A stretch of 64,000 bases of DNA from assembly GCA_014526335.1 (NCBI GenBank), contig JACTAT010000051.1:3014411-3078410 (forward strand), read 5' to 3'. Below, piece after piece: positions 46,831-57,900 of this stretch (positions are counted from its first letter, which is position 1; the number at the start of each line of letters is the position of its first letter). The position numbers and the translations under genes were made by a program. The stretch is from Chrysaora quinquecirrha. Taxonomy: Eukaryota > Cnidaria > Scyphozoa > Semaeostomeae > Pelagiidae. Under the pieces are notes generated by a model, which worked only from the letters and a program-made list of their open reading frames with translations, did not search any database and was not told the origin of the DNA.

Positions 46831-49800
46831 TCACACCTGGTTCCTTCTACATTCCCTCCTCCGGCGGGGCAGTGTTTCTCGTATGCTCCAAGCGACCCCA
46901 GTTGCCAATCCAGCAAGTAGAAATCCAACGATAGAAGAAGTCATGTTATATCCATAAAATATGTAGATTCTCGTAGATTTATCGTGTTCTGTTTCTTTAA
47001 TAAGCATATTAATCATCCAGCAACCACAAGAAACATACATCAAAGTTGTTAGGAAATTCAACGATGCTGTTGTTGTTATCTAAGTGTAAAATGGTACAAT
47101 GTAGATATAGCTTCATGAAAATTGATTTAGTTTTGTATCAATGCCTAAGTTAACGAACCTTACCTTAGGCATATGAATTAGAATTAAATAAATAGCTGCC
47201 ATAAAACCCATACTCCAACTACGTTACAATTTACAGGGCGATTATGAGAAGGCAGTATGAAATCGCATGTACGAATGAAGTATGAAATGAACATGCTCAC
47301 GAATGCAGTATGAAATGAACAAACTGACGAATGTAGTATGAAATGAACAAACTGACGAATGTAGTATGAAATGAACAAACTGACGAATGAAGTATGAAAT
47401 GAACAAACTGACGAATGTAGTATGAAATGAACAAACTGACGAATGCAGTATGAAATGAACAAACTGACGAATGTAGTATGAAATGAACAAACTGACGAAT
47501 GTAGTATGAAATGAACAAACTGACGAATGAAGTATGAAGTGAACAAACTGACGAATTTAGTATGAAATGAACATGCTGACGGATGCAGTATGAAATGAAC
47601 ATGCTGCTGAATGCAGCAGTTTGAAATGAACATGCTGGCAAATGCAGCATGAAATAAGAATGCTGAAGAATTTAATATGAATTGAAAATGCAGATGAATA
47701 CGACCATATCACAACGCCAGGGTCATGCAAACATTTTCTTCATTTATACATTACAAATAATAAGAAATTCAAATGAAAATTTCATACCCATAATTTATTA
47801 ACGTGTCTCCATGTTCGAATACAAAGAAAGCCACTAAGAAGAATCTGCAAGAATAAATTTGAAAGTTGTTATTCGAGTCATAAATGATAAAAGGTAAATC
47901 TCTGAAAATAACCAAGCAATCTTCATTTGTCATTGGGGTTCAGCTAGCCAGATGAATGAATTTGAATCGGCAGCTTCATTATCTCGTAAGACTGATATTC
48001 TAAAAGGAACAGCCTGGGTACCCACTTCAAAAACGTGTTCTATTTCTAGTCTCAGGCCGCAACGGGAGTACCCCAGTGCTCATTACATAGTGCTAACCAT
48101 ATTCATAACCCAAAACCTAGAATTTCCCCAAGTCAATTTCTCAATTTCCGTCTTCTAAGGTCCATCATTTCTTGACAGAACAAAGGAGAGCGGAGGAGAA
48201 GTCCCACTATCCTTGGTTCTTTCAGGGAATGGTGGACCTTTGGAGAAGGATATTGAGAAACAGACTTGGGGCAAGTGCACCCAAAACATAACCCTAAAAA
48301 AACTCCCTTTACCAAGAGTCGCAAGTCATTGGAAGTCTAAGACGAATTAGAGTGATGCATAGTGAGTTGTTGACTTGTTTGCTAAGACAGAGAAAGTCAC
48401 TGAATAATCAAAAGAGTAAAGGCTTGGGATCACTGGTAATCACCACTGATAAATAACTAGGTACACTTCTCATGAGAACGATTTGTTGCTTGATCGAGCC
48501 CAATGATGTTCTGTTCTGTTAAATTTTGGTCTAACACCTTTACGACTGGAAAATATCCGATGGGTAGATACCTTACCAGGAACAATACTCGAAACAGAAA
48601 CAACAACAAAACAACAACAACAACAATAGGAATAAAACAGCAACAACCGTAAAAGAAAAAGCAGTAGCAGTAACAGAAAAACAACAACAGCAACAATAAT
48701 AACAACAGCGACTATAAGCACACAAAAACGCCTGTTTACGAACTTAGTAAATTAGCTTTGACTTATCTTATTCAAAATTACAAAGACAGGTGTATTTGGC
48801 TGCATCATAACCCCATGATAGCATTAACAGCAATGTAAATCCGGGGATTATATGCAATTTCATTAATAATGAAGACCTATTTCAACCATAGTCTCCTAAT
48901 CACCTAATCATTTTAGAAAAGGAGAGGTCTAAATCTTCAGTCTCGGCTTTTAAGCCAATCAACGTTTCGCTCGCCACATGGACCCATATAAGGACTTACG
49001 CGGTGTTTTCTATGTTGAGGATTTAGATATGTTCCATGTCCTTTCGTAGGCTATTTTTCTTCCGAGGGAATGGAAAAAGAATGCACTCATTATTCTGCAT
49101 TAAAGAGAGAAACGTTATTTCTTTATAAGAAATTTCTTAAGAAAGTTCGGAAACTTTACAAGCCATTTTCCAGAAAACGAAACTCTTAAATGAATGCTAG
49201 TTAATCTTATGAACTAGTAGGCCCAATAAAACAAAAGATTTATATCCGTTTACATCATCATTTTAAACATCTTTTTATGTGGCTTTCAAATAGTTACAAA
49301 CGAGAAACACTTTTTGTTAAGATCTTCCTCAATTAATTCTTCCCACTAAAAATGGTTCAAAGGGCACTCTGCCAGGAGTTTTGGTTTATCAGAACAGTTC
49401 TATTATTGGCCAAAGCAACTCTTTCACATAAAATTTATAGAAACCGAAACCGGACTAACCCTGAACGCCCTGAAACAAAGAGATTGAAACAGAGTTTCTT
49501 AAAGAAATGAATGCATAGGCCAATGTTTCATTTAAGTAACGAACTGGTTTCTGAAGCTCTGACCGCGGCAGGGAGAGATTATTAACAAATCGGACCTCGT
49601 GTATCTATTGTGTTTATCACAGTTAAGAGCAAGTACTTTAGAAATCTTACAAAACCTTCTGCCGTCCACGTGTTTTTGACTACAAGAAGCACGCGACTCT
49701 TGTTTAATCTAACGTGAACTCTATTCTTCATGATAACCAGAAGAAATGAACATACCAGAAGAAAAAGTATTGAAATGTTGGTTGAAGCAAGAGGGTGCCG

Positions 49801-50895
49801 GAAGCTAGATAGATGTTGTTACCTGTATTTTACATTAATACCTGTATTTTACCAGTTTCGAAATAAATGATAAAATGGCGTTAATTGTGTGAAATTAAAT
49901 ATTTGTAAATTTCGTCGATGAAATTTTCTTTAATTACAGAAAGAAAATTTCCGAAGCTTAGTTTCGTAGCGTCCACCTGGGTACATTTTTATAAGAAAGT
50001 AAAAAAGTCTAAAGCTTCAATACTGACAGTACAAAATCCAAGACATTTTCTTAATTTTCATGGAAACAGAGCATTAAAAGTTACCTCTTTTGCATAAAGA
50101 AGTAGCAAGATTTAGTGTTTGAAGCGTAAAGCTATGGCTAAACTAGGAGACTTGTCGAGCGCAACACTGTATTCAGCGTGTCTCCCAGGGTGGATAAACA
50201 TGCGAGCAACATGTCCCCCGAATCATTTGCATGTCGCGGAGACAAAAAATGTTTCTGTTGTCTCCTAGAAACATTTCCGTGTCTCTTGCTACAAATTTTG
50301 TCGCGCTACAATGTTTCCGATGCAACTAAACTGGGAGACACTCTGGGGACATAAATGTCAAGTGCGACATGTCTCCTAGATTAGCCAGGCCTTAATGGTA
50401 CCATTCATACCACCGCAAAAGTTTCAGTACCCAGGGTAAGGTTTCAGATACTTCTGACTTGCTGTTGATTTTCAACCCTCCTAGTTCTGAATACCTTATT
50501 CCTACATTTTTACGATTGTTCATATCATACCAGTAAACAGGAAACTATAATAATTATTAGTAATTGCAATTATAAAGTCAATGGCTATTTATATAACGAA
50601 TAAAACATATTATAGATATAGTAAATTATTAAACAAAATCAAGACAAAAAAGAACAAAAACATCACTTACTGCTGCTCCTGACCAGAATGGATAAGCTGC
50701 AGTTTTTCGAAGATGTTCTGGGAAGGAAAAAACCGCCCAATTTCCAACAGCTAACGAGCCAACAGCAATAAATACCTGAAATGCTCCAAGAATAGTAAGC
50801 GTGCACGTTCTTTCTTTCTTTATACACATGCAAACACAAGAACAGTTCCTTTCCACTGATAGGGTTTCTATTCGCTCGCTAGTATTCGCGATCAT
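46831..50895 (-). CDS. MS4A/CD20-like four-pass membrane protein
   Basis: Three exons: 50671-50895 (75 codons), 47788-47844 (19 codons) and 46831-47079 (82 codons plus stop); all phase 0, 176 residues. Four hydrophobic segments are visible: LTILGAFQVFIAVGSLAVG, then PFWSGAA joined to ILLSGFLCIRTW, then TASLNFLTTLMYVSCGCWMI, then MTSSIVGFLLAGLATGVAW. The LGAFQ and YPFWSGA motifs before TM1 and TM2 are typical of the MS4A/CD20 family. The tail is basic (RRRRECRRNQV). An upstream copy of exon 1 at 52870-53094 could serve as an alternative first exon. The intron 47845-50670 holds a CAA-rich tract and a block of the 2.2-kb duplication; intron 47080-47787 holds the 28-bp satellite. Confidence 0.75.
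47255..47665. repeat. 28-bp minisatellite, locus 2
   Basis: About fourteen units of GACGAATGTAGTATGAAATG followed by AACAAACT, more uniform in the centre (AAACTGAC) than at the right edge (ATGCTG). It lies in an MS4A-gene intron. All reading frames through it are by-products of the repeat. Confidence 0.85.
48595..48720. repeat. CAA-rich simple repeat
   Basis: Interrupted AACAACAACAACAAC and AGCAGTAGCAG runs in an MS4A-gene intron. Minus-strand frames of Val/Leu/Phe repeats are artefacts. Confidence 0.8.
50136..50392. mobile_element. Family-B MITE (copy in duplication unit 1)
   Basis: The ends are inverted: GGCTAAACTAGGAGACTTGT and the reverse complement of CATGTCTCCTAGATTAGCC. The interior has GCGTGTCTCCCAGGGTGG and TTGTCGCGCTACAA. 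Confidence 0.7.
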
Positions 50896-52349
50896 TTCGT
50901 TCCTTTTCTCAATAACTCGAACTATCCAAGTTGCTTTTCTGTTATAAAGTTTTCAAGTTTAGAGAGGCCATATATAGCACGCTGCAGGTAGTAGAATTAT
51001 CAACGTAAAATCTTGAGTTTGATTTTCCGTAGCAAATTTAACACTTTCTTCTTAAAAAACCAAGCTTTATCTTGACTATGATAACAGAAACCAACAGATC
51101 CGTGAATTTCTTCTAAAGATATCGATTGACTTTCGTGAGAAACTCTGAAGCAACACGATGGCCAGATGTTCGACCAGTGATCAGTATCAGAATAACCCGT
51201 TAATAATTCAATGGGTTATATGCAGGATTTTATTTTGCTGATCACGAGGGCACAGGTGTTTGAAACCATCATGTTTTGTTCTGCGTCGCAATTCTCTCAA
51301 TGTCACATGTAATATTCTTTTTCGTTATAAAAAGAGCTTGATAGTACTCTGAGTTTGACTTTACCGAGACAAAACGGTTTTTATGACGAGACTCAAAATG
51401 ACACATTGAAGCCTAAGAGAACGTCTTTCATAACTCGTAACTTACAGATGAAGACTTTATTTCATAACTCGTAACTTACATGAAGAATACCCTCTTTTTG
51501 CAGTATCTTTATGGAGGAAATTTCGATTCCAATATGAGCAAGCTGGGAAAACATAAGCAAGCTGAACAGAAGGGTATATGTTGACATAGTAGGCAAGCTA
51601 AGACCACTCTGATTAAGGTGCTAGAAAACGACAACAAAGAACCCACAGGATGATGAAAAAGACAGTACTGAACGAGAATGTGTATGGCCAGTCTGGTAAA
51701 AGTACTTATGAAAAATTCAGGACTTCCATACAACAAGCCTATACAACTCTTCAAGATTTCCAGGAGACTAAAAAGGCCGGTAAGACAGGTGACATGGACT
51801 AATAAATGGAGTAAGCAGATAAAATTGAAGATCAGATGATGGGCAAGCTCTTCTTGCAGTGCATTGCAGGGCGATTCGCATGCTTTTCAAAGACACATTG
51901 CAAAGCATTTATCAAATTCTCGTAACAAAGCTGAAAATTTGATTTGAAAGAAAAAGGAATAGGAATTCTACAATATAATAAAAGAAGCATTGAAATGTTG
52001 GTTGAAGCAAGAGGGTGCCGGAGGCTAGATAGATGTTGTTACCTGTATTTTACATTAATACCTGTATTTTACCAGTTTCAAAATAAATGATAAAATGGCG
52101 TTAATTGTGTGAAATTAAATATTTGTAAATTTCGTCGATGAGATTTTCTTTAATTACAGAAATTTCCGAAGCTTAGTTTCGTAGCGTCCGCCTGGGTACA
52201 TTTTTATAAGAAAGTAAAAAAGTCTAAAGCTTCAATACTGACAGTAAAAAATCCAAGAAAGTTTCTTAATTTTCATGGAAACAGAGCATTAAAAGTTACC
52301 TCTGTGCATAAAGAAGTAGCAAGATTTAGTGTTTGAAGCGTAAAGCTAT

Positions 52350-52590
52350 GGCTAAACTAGGAGACTTGTCGAGCGCGACACTGTATTCAGCGTGTCTCCC
52401 AGGGTGGATAAACATGCGAGCAACATGTCCCCCGAATCATTCGATGTCGCGGAGACAAGAAATGTTTCTGTTGTCTCCTAGAAACATTTCCGTGTCTCTT
52501 GCTACAAATTTTGTCGCGCTACAATGTTTCCGATGCAACTAAACTGGGAGACACTCTGGGGTGCGACATGTCTCCTAGATTAGCCAGGCC
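52350..52590. mobile_element. Family-B MITE (copy in duplication unit 2)
   Basis: Same element as 50136-50392, carried along by the tandem duplication. It lacks a few internal bases, including about 15 near the right end. Confidence 0.7.
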
Positions 52591-52869
52591 TTAATGGTAC
52601 CATTCATACCACCGCAAAAGTTTCAGTACCCAGGGTAAGGTTTCAGATACTTCTGACTTGCTGTTGATTTTGAACCCTCCTAGTTCTGAATACCTTATTC
52701 CTACATTTTTACGATTGTTCATATCATACCAGTAAACACGAAACTATAATAATTATTAGTAATTGCAATTATAAAGTTAATGGCTATTTATATAATGAAT
52801 AAAACATATACATAAAGTAAATTATATAAAGATTATCAAAACATAAAAAAGAACAAAAACATCACTCAC

Positions 52870-53094
52870 TGCTGCTCCTGACCAGAATGGATAAGCTGCA
52901 GTTTTTCGAAGATGTTCTGGGAAGGAAAAAACCGCCCAATTTCCAACAGCTAACGAGCCAACAGCAATAAATACCTGAAATGCTCCAAGAATAGTAAGCG
53001 TGCACGTTCTTTCTTTCTTTATACACGTGCAAATACAAGAACAATTCCTTTCCACTGATAAGGTTTCTATTCGCTCGTTGGTATTCGCGATCAT
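52870..53094 (-). CDS. Duplicated first exon of the MS4A-like gene
   Basis: This 225-bp exon encodes a nearly identical 75 residues (for example NTNERIETLSVERNCSC versus NTSERIETLSVERNCSC) and keeps its ATG and a GTGAGT donor in place of GTAAGT. It lies in the upstream copy of the tandem duplication. Splicing to 47788-47844 would be in phase, so it may be an alternative promoter and first exon, or the remnant of a second gene that lost its other exons. Confidence 0.65.
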
Positions 53095-54169
53095 TTCGCT
53101 CCTTTTCTCAATAAGTCGAACTATCCAAGTTGCTTTTCTGTTATAAAGTTTTCAAGTTAAGAGAGGCCATATATAGCACGCTACAGGTAGAATTATCAAC
53201 GCAAAATCTTGAATTTGACTTTCCGTAGCAAAATTTAACACTTTCTTCTTAAAAAACCAAGCTTTATCTTGACTATGATAACAGATACCAACTGATCAGT
53301 GAATTTCTTCTAAAGATATCGATTGACTTTCGTGAGAAACTCTGAAGCAACGCTATGGCCAGATGTTCGACCAGTGATCAGTATCAGAATAACCCGTAAA
53401 TAATTCAATGGGTTATATGCAGGATTTTATTTTGCTGATCACGAGGGCACAGGTGTTTGAAACCATCATGTTTTGTTCTGCTTCGCAATTCTCTTAATGT
53501 CACATGTAATCTTCTTTTTCGTTATAGAAAGAGCTTGATAGTTCTCTGAGTTTGACTGAACCGAGACAGAACGGTTTTTATGACGAGACTTAAAATGACA
53601 TATTGAACCCTAAGAGAACGTCTTTCATAACTCGTAACTTACATGAAGAATACCCTCTTTTTGCAGTATCTTTATGGAGGAAATTTCGATTCCAATATGA
53701 GCAAGCTGGGAAAACATAAGCAACTTGAAGAGAAGGGTATATGTTGACATGGTAGGCAAGCTAAGACCACTCTGATTAAGGTGCTAGAAAACGAAAACAA
53801 AGAACCCACTGGATGATGAAAAAGAGAGTACTGAACGAGAATGTGTTTGGGCAGTCTGTTAAACGTACTCCTGAGACAACACAAGATACGTAAGTAAAAT
53901 TGAAGATCAGATGATGGACAAGCTCTTGCAGTGCATTGCAGGGCGATTCGCGCTTTGCAAAGACAACATTGCAAAGCATTTATCAAATTCTCGTAACAAA
54001 GCTGAAACTTTGATTTGAAAGAAATAGGAATAGGAATTCTACAATATAATAAAAAGAATCAAGTTCAGACGATTATTCACATATTTTTTAAAAATAAGCT
54101 TGGAGTTAGCTTAACCTGCACAATTATTACGTTGTCTTTTAAAAAATAGGGGCATGGTAAAATTTTATG

Positions 54170-54855
54170 ATTATTATTAGAGAGAGGGAATAAAAAGTAA
54201 GAAAGGGCTTAAAGAGGAATAATAGACAGTGAGAAGGAGCTTAATATTGACTAAGAGAGGTAGATAATAGAGAGGGGCTTTTTAGAGGAAGAGGGTAAAC
54301 AGAGAGAGGGGGAGAGAGAAGGAGGTGGATAATAGAGAGGGGCTTTTTAGAGAGGGCTTTGTAGAGGGCTTTGGATGGGGGATAAACAGAGAGAGGGAGA
54401 GAGAAAGAGAGATAGAGAGGTAGATAACAGAGAGAGGGCATTGTAGAGGGCTTTGTAGAGGGGTAAACAGAGAGAGGGAGAGAGAAAGAGGTGGATAATA
54501 GAGAGAGGGCTTTAAACTAGAGGAGGAGGGGTAAACAGAGAGAGGATAAACAGAGAGAGAGAGAGGTGGATAATAGAGAGAGGGCTTTGTAGAGAGAGAG
54601 GGTAAACAGAGAGAGGGGAAGAGAGAAAGAGGTAGATAATAGAGAGAGGGCTTTGTAGAGAGAGAGGGTAAACAGAGAGAGGGAAGAGAGAAAGAGGTAG
54701 ATAATAGAGAAAGGTCTTTGTAGAGAGAGAGGGTAAACAGAGAGAGGGGGAGAGAAAGAGGTAGATAATAGAGAGGGCTTTCTAGAGGGAGGGGGTAAAC
54801 AGAGAGAGGGGGAGAGAGAAAGAGGTGGATAATAGAGAGAGAGAGGGCGTAATAA
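54170..54855. repeat. GAGA-rich minisatellite
   Basis: About ten units of roughly 60 bases, such as GGTAAACAGAGAGAGGG, AGAGAAAGAGGTAGATAATA and GAGAGAGGGCTTTGTAGAG. It sits between the duplication block and the last exon of the bZIP gene. Confidence 0.85.
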
Positions 54856-54982
54856 AGCTTTTACGGTATTTACAATAGATTCTTTCCAAAGACCGACTTG
54901 ATATCTCACCATTTTCCCCCGCATATAATTAGCGAGTGAATACAGTGGCTAGATAATGGTTTTATTTTCTGAGTTATGCGAT

Positions 54983-57900
54983 CTACATACCCATACCACA
55001 TGTTGGTATATTCTCTTTATCATTGCTGAGTCTAGAGTTCGACAGAATCTGCATTGCTTTGGGACACGAGGTGCAATTTTTCGCAAGCTCATTGATTGCA
55101 TCTCTCAATCTTTCTCTTTCATGGAACAGCCTAGGAGAAGAAAAGCGGTTTCAATGTTGGTGTCAGTGAATCAATCCTCAAAATACAAATCATTTTCTTA
55201 TGCAAGGCGACGATGAAGATGAAGGTGGAATGGTGTATTTAGGGCCAGTCACTAGGATCTCAGAAGTACAGACCTCGACCTGGGGTTCGAGCTCCAACCT
55301 CGCCGAGGTACATCGCAAAGTATAAATTATTTTATTTCGTAAGGGGAAGATGAAGATGAAGGTGAAATGTTGTGTTTAGCGCCAGTCACTAGGATCTCAG
55401 AAGTAGATGCATTAAGAGTCCTCAACCCTCCCTGTGACGCTACCGTGGCTGGAGCTCGAAGCCCGACCTCTCTGTGCTATTGACTCGCTAAGCAAGCAGA
55501 ACCAGATCACGACCAAACAGCACCTTCAAGGTTCTTTGATAGTCAACAAAGAAGGTTAAAGGAAATTGAAAAATTTAAAGAGGCTTTGTTGCTGTTTCAT
55601 GGAAATTCTCGTAAGCTTGGGAATTTCCCGAGTGGCAAGGTGTCCTTGAGAAACGAAGACACATGTCTATCATACTTCAAAAAATTGGACTGGGATAGCA
55701 AAGACGGAGTTCTACTAACATTGTATAAGTCTCCCGTTACTAAGGAAGCTAGAGCTTTGGCACTTAGAAAAACTTTGCCGACTAATGGGCCTGGCTTGGG
55801 TGAGATCTGCGCTTGGTTTTGATGCTATTTAGCACACATCTGAAGATTTCTTAGCAAGTTTACGAGTCTTACTCAGAAGAAATCGCTGTTAGCTTAGGCT
55901 CATCTGTTATCTTAGGCTATTAAAGGTGCTGTGGCGACTTGCTCGTGGTCTAATCCAGTTAACCCGTGGTATCTGGAGCTCAGTGAGGTCGGGTTCGAGC
56001 CCTAGCCACAGCAACGTCACAACCAGGTTCTCATCTCATTAGTTCATCTTCTTCTGAGATCCTAGCGATTGGCAATAAAAACACCATTTAACCTGTCAAT
56101 GATGCAGTTAATGATGCTGATATTTATACCTTCTGAGATAATTTTCTTTTTCTAGTTTTCCTTTCTTCAATGCATCTTCTTTCAATCTTTGTCTGTTTCT
56201 AAAAGAGCGACTACATTCCCGATTTTTCTCTTTCCTTTTCATGCATTTCTCTTCTTTTACTTCGTAAATCTAAAAAGAAGAGATTGTCCAACTTATAAGC
56301 AGTGGAAACTCTTGTTATCATCGATTGCTAGATCGTTCATGTTTCCTTTGCTTTTGGCATTTGACCACTATTTCGTGATCCCAAGTTGCATATCCAAATA
56401 AACGGAAAGAAGTCAAGGTACTTTTGAGGAATCCTGAGAACTCAAATTGTGCCGTCAGGTACAGAATTTCTAGTACTGAATCTCAGCTGAACTTCATTAC
56501 ACAAAATGCGTGTATTGTCAGATCCCTTTTTTCCATGATCTTCATAATCTTGATACTGTAAGTTGGGGAACTAGATAAGCTAAGGAAGTCTACACAGAAC
56601 TTATACTGAGATAATTGTGCCCAAGAGAAAAGCATATTCTTCCAAATCATGCATGATAACTCTCATGGTAGCCATGGAACCCGAAGAGTGGGAGGGGAAA
56701 CGATGCGCAGATAAAAGCGTTGTCGTAACTTTGGTACATGTGTACATATTTCCTAGGTTCAATAAACAAAACTCACCGTTTTATGGCATTTCATGTTTCT
56801 CCTTAAACCAGCTTCATTTGTCGTATCCAGATTGACAATATATTCTAAATTTTCCTGCAACTCAAAATTCCTGTTGATTTCAGCATCTTCTGTATTATAT
56901 TCATAAACTGTCTCGCTGTTTTCTGTAATGTTTGCTTGATGATAGGAACTCAGATCAACTTCAAAATCATTTATCTGTTTGTCCGATGCAATTCCATTTC
57001 CACTGTCTGTCTGAGTACTTGAGTTGATTACTTTGTCACGGCATTCATCAACAGCTCGTGGACTGTTCTGTTCATCTGTTTGGAAAAATAAGTTAAAGCT
57101 TAATACACGTATTCTTCTAAAAGAGTCCTTTATAAGGAGTCAGACTCTGGAATGGCAAAAAAATTAAGCAACTCCAGTATTAGTGACCGAGAAACTTTTC
57201 ACCTCTTCTATGAAATATTTCATTCTAAGATGAATGTTTTTCATCTGCTAAAGAAACTTTTCTTCGAGGGAAAATTCACTTCTTAAAATCTCGTATACCC
57301 TCAGCTATTGTTTTCATGGGAATATTGTAAGGATCCTTTTGTCTAAATGGGGACCTCGTACGCTTTTTTGAGGAGTGAAATACCCCTTGACTATTTTTGT
57401 GACAAGGAGACAAAGTAGAAAGCCACAAGCATTAAAATACGATCGATAAATGGTTTCCAGACAAATTCACCATTTCAGCCGATTTCACCAATACAAATAT
57501 CGAAGAAACTCGTAAGAAACTTTGATCACCCAAAATCAGAAAATTTTAAGGTGCAAACTCATACCATCTATTGAAAGTACTGTAGTGTCATGTCCTAATC
57601 CAGCAGGCTGATGGTGTCAGAAGCTTAGAGAGGTTGGGGTTTGAGCCTGCAAAGGTAGTGTTGGGTATGTCACAGCCAGGGTTGATGTCTTGATTAGTTA
57701 ACCTGCCACTGCGATACTAGCGATATCCTTGAAATACACCGTGCCACCTTTCACCTTTAAGAACCTTTCCTTAATGGACCGATTTTTTAGTTTCTTATAA
57801 AAAAATTCGTGTATGCTAAAAGAATGAGCATAAAGCTATGGCTAAACTAGGAGACTTGTCACGCGCAACACTGTATTCAGCGCATTCTGCGTGTCTCCCA

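Larger units (their letters stand above)
49765..54050. repeat. Two-copy tandem segmental duplication, about 2.2 kb per unit
   Basis: Unit 1 (about 49765-51977) and unit 2 (about 51978-54050) both start TTGAAATGTTGGTTGAAGCA and end near CTACAATATAATAAAA. They share the MS4A exon 1, one copy of the GGCTAAACTAGGAGAC element and all flanking sequence with few mismatches. Unit 2 lacks about 100 bases present in unit 1 near 51700-51830. Short ORFs in the distal part (51652-51802 plus strand and its partner near 53814) differ between units and look non-coding. Confidence 0.9.

Noticed and set aside
47184..47650. Overlapping minus-strand frames repeating FHTSFVSLFISY
   Set aside because: Produced in all frames by the 28-bp tandem repeat, whose period is not a multiple of three.
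47255..47665. CRISPR array
   Set aside because: The repeats are directly adjacent, without unique spacers, in an animal genome intron.
53672..53986. 104-codon minus-strand ORF in duplication unit 2
   Set aside because: The counterpart in unit 1 (51509-51754) is interrupted and differs in the N-terminal part, so the frame is not conserved.
54241..54924. Ser/Leu/Pro-rich minus-strand frames
   Set aside because: They follow the GAGA-rich minisatellite and have no independent support.
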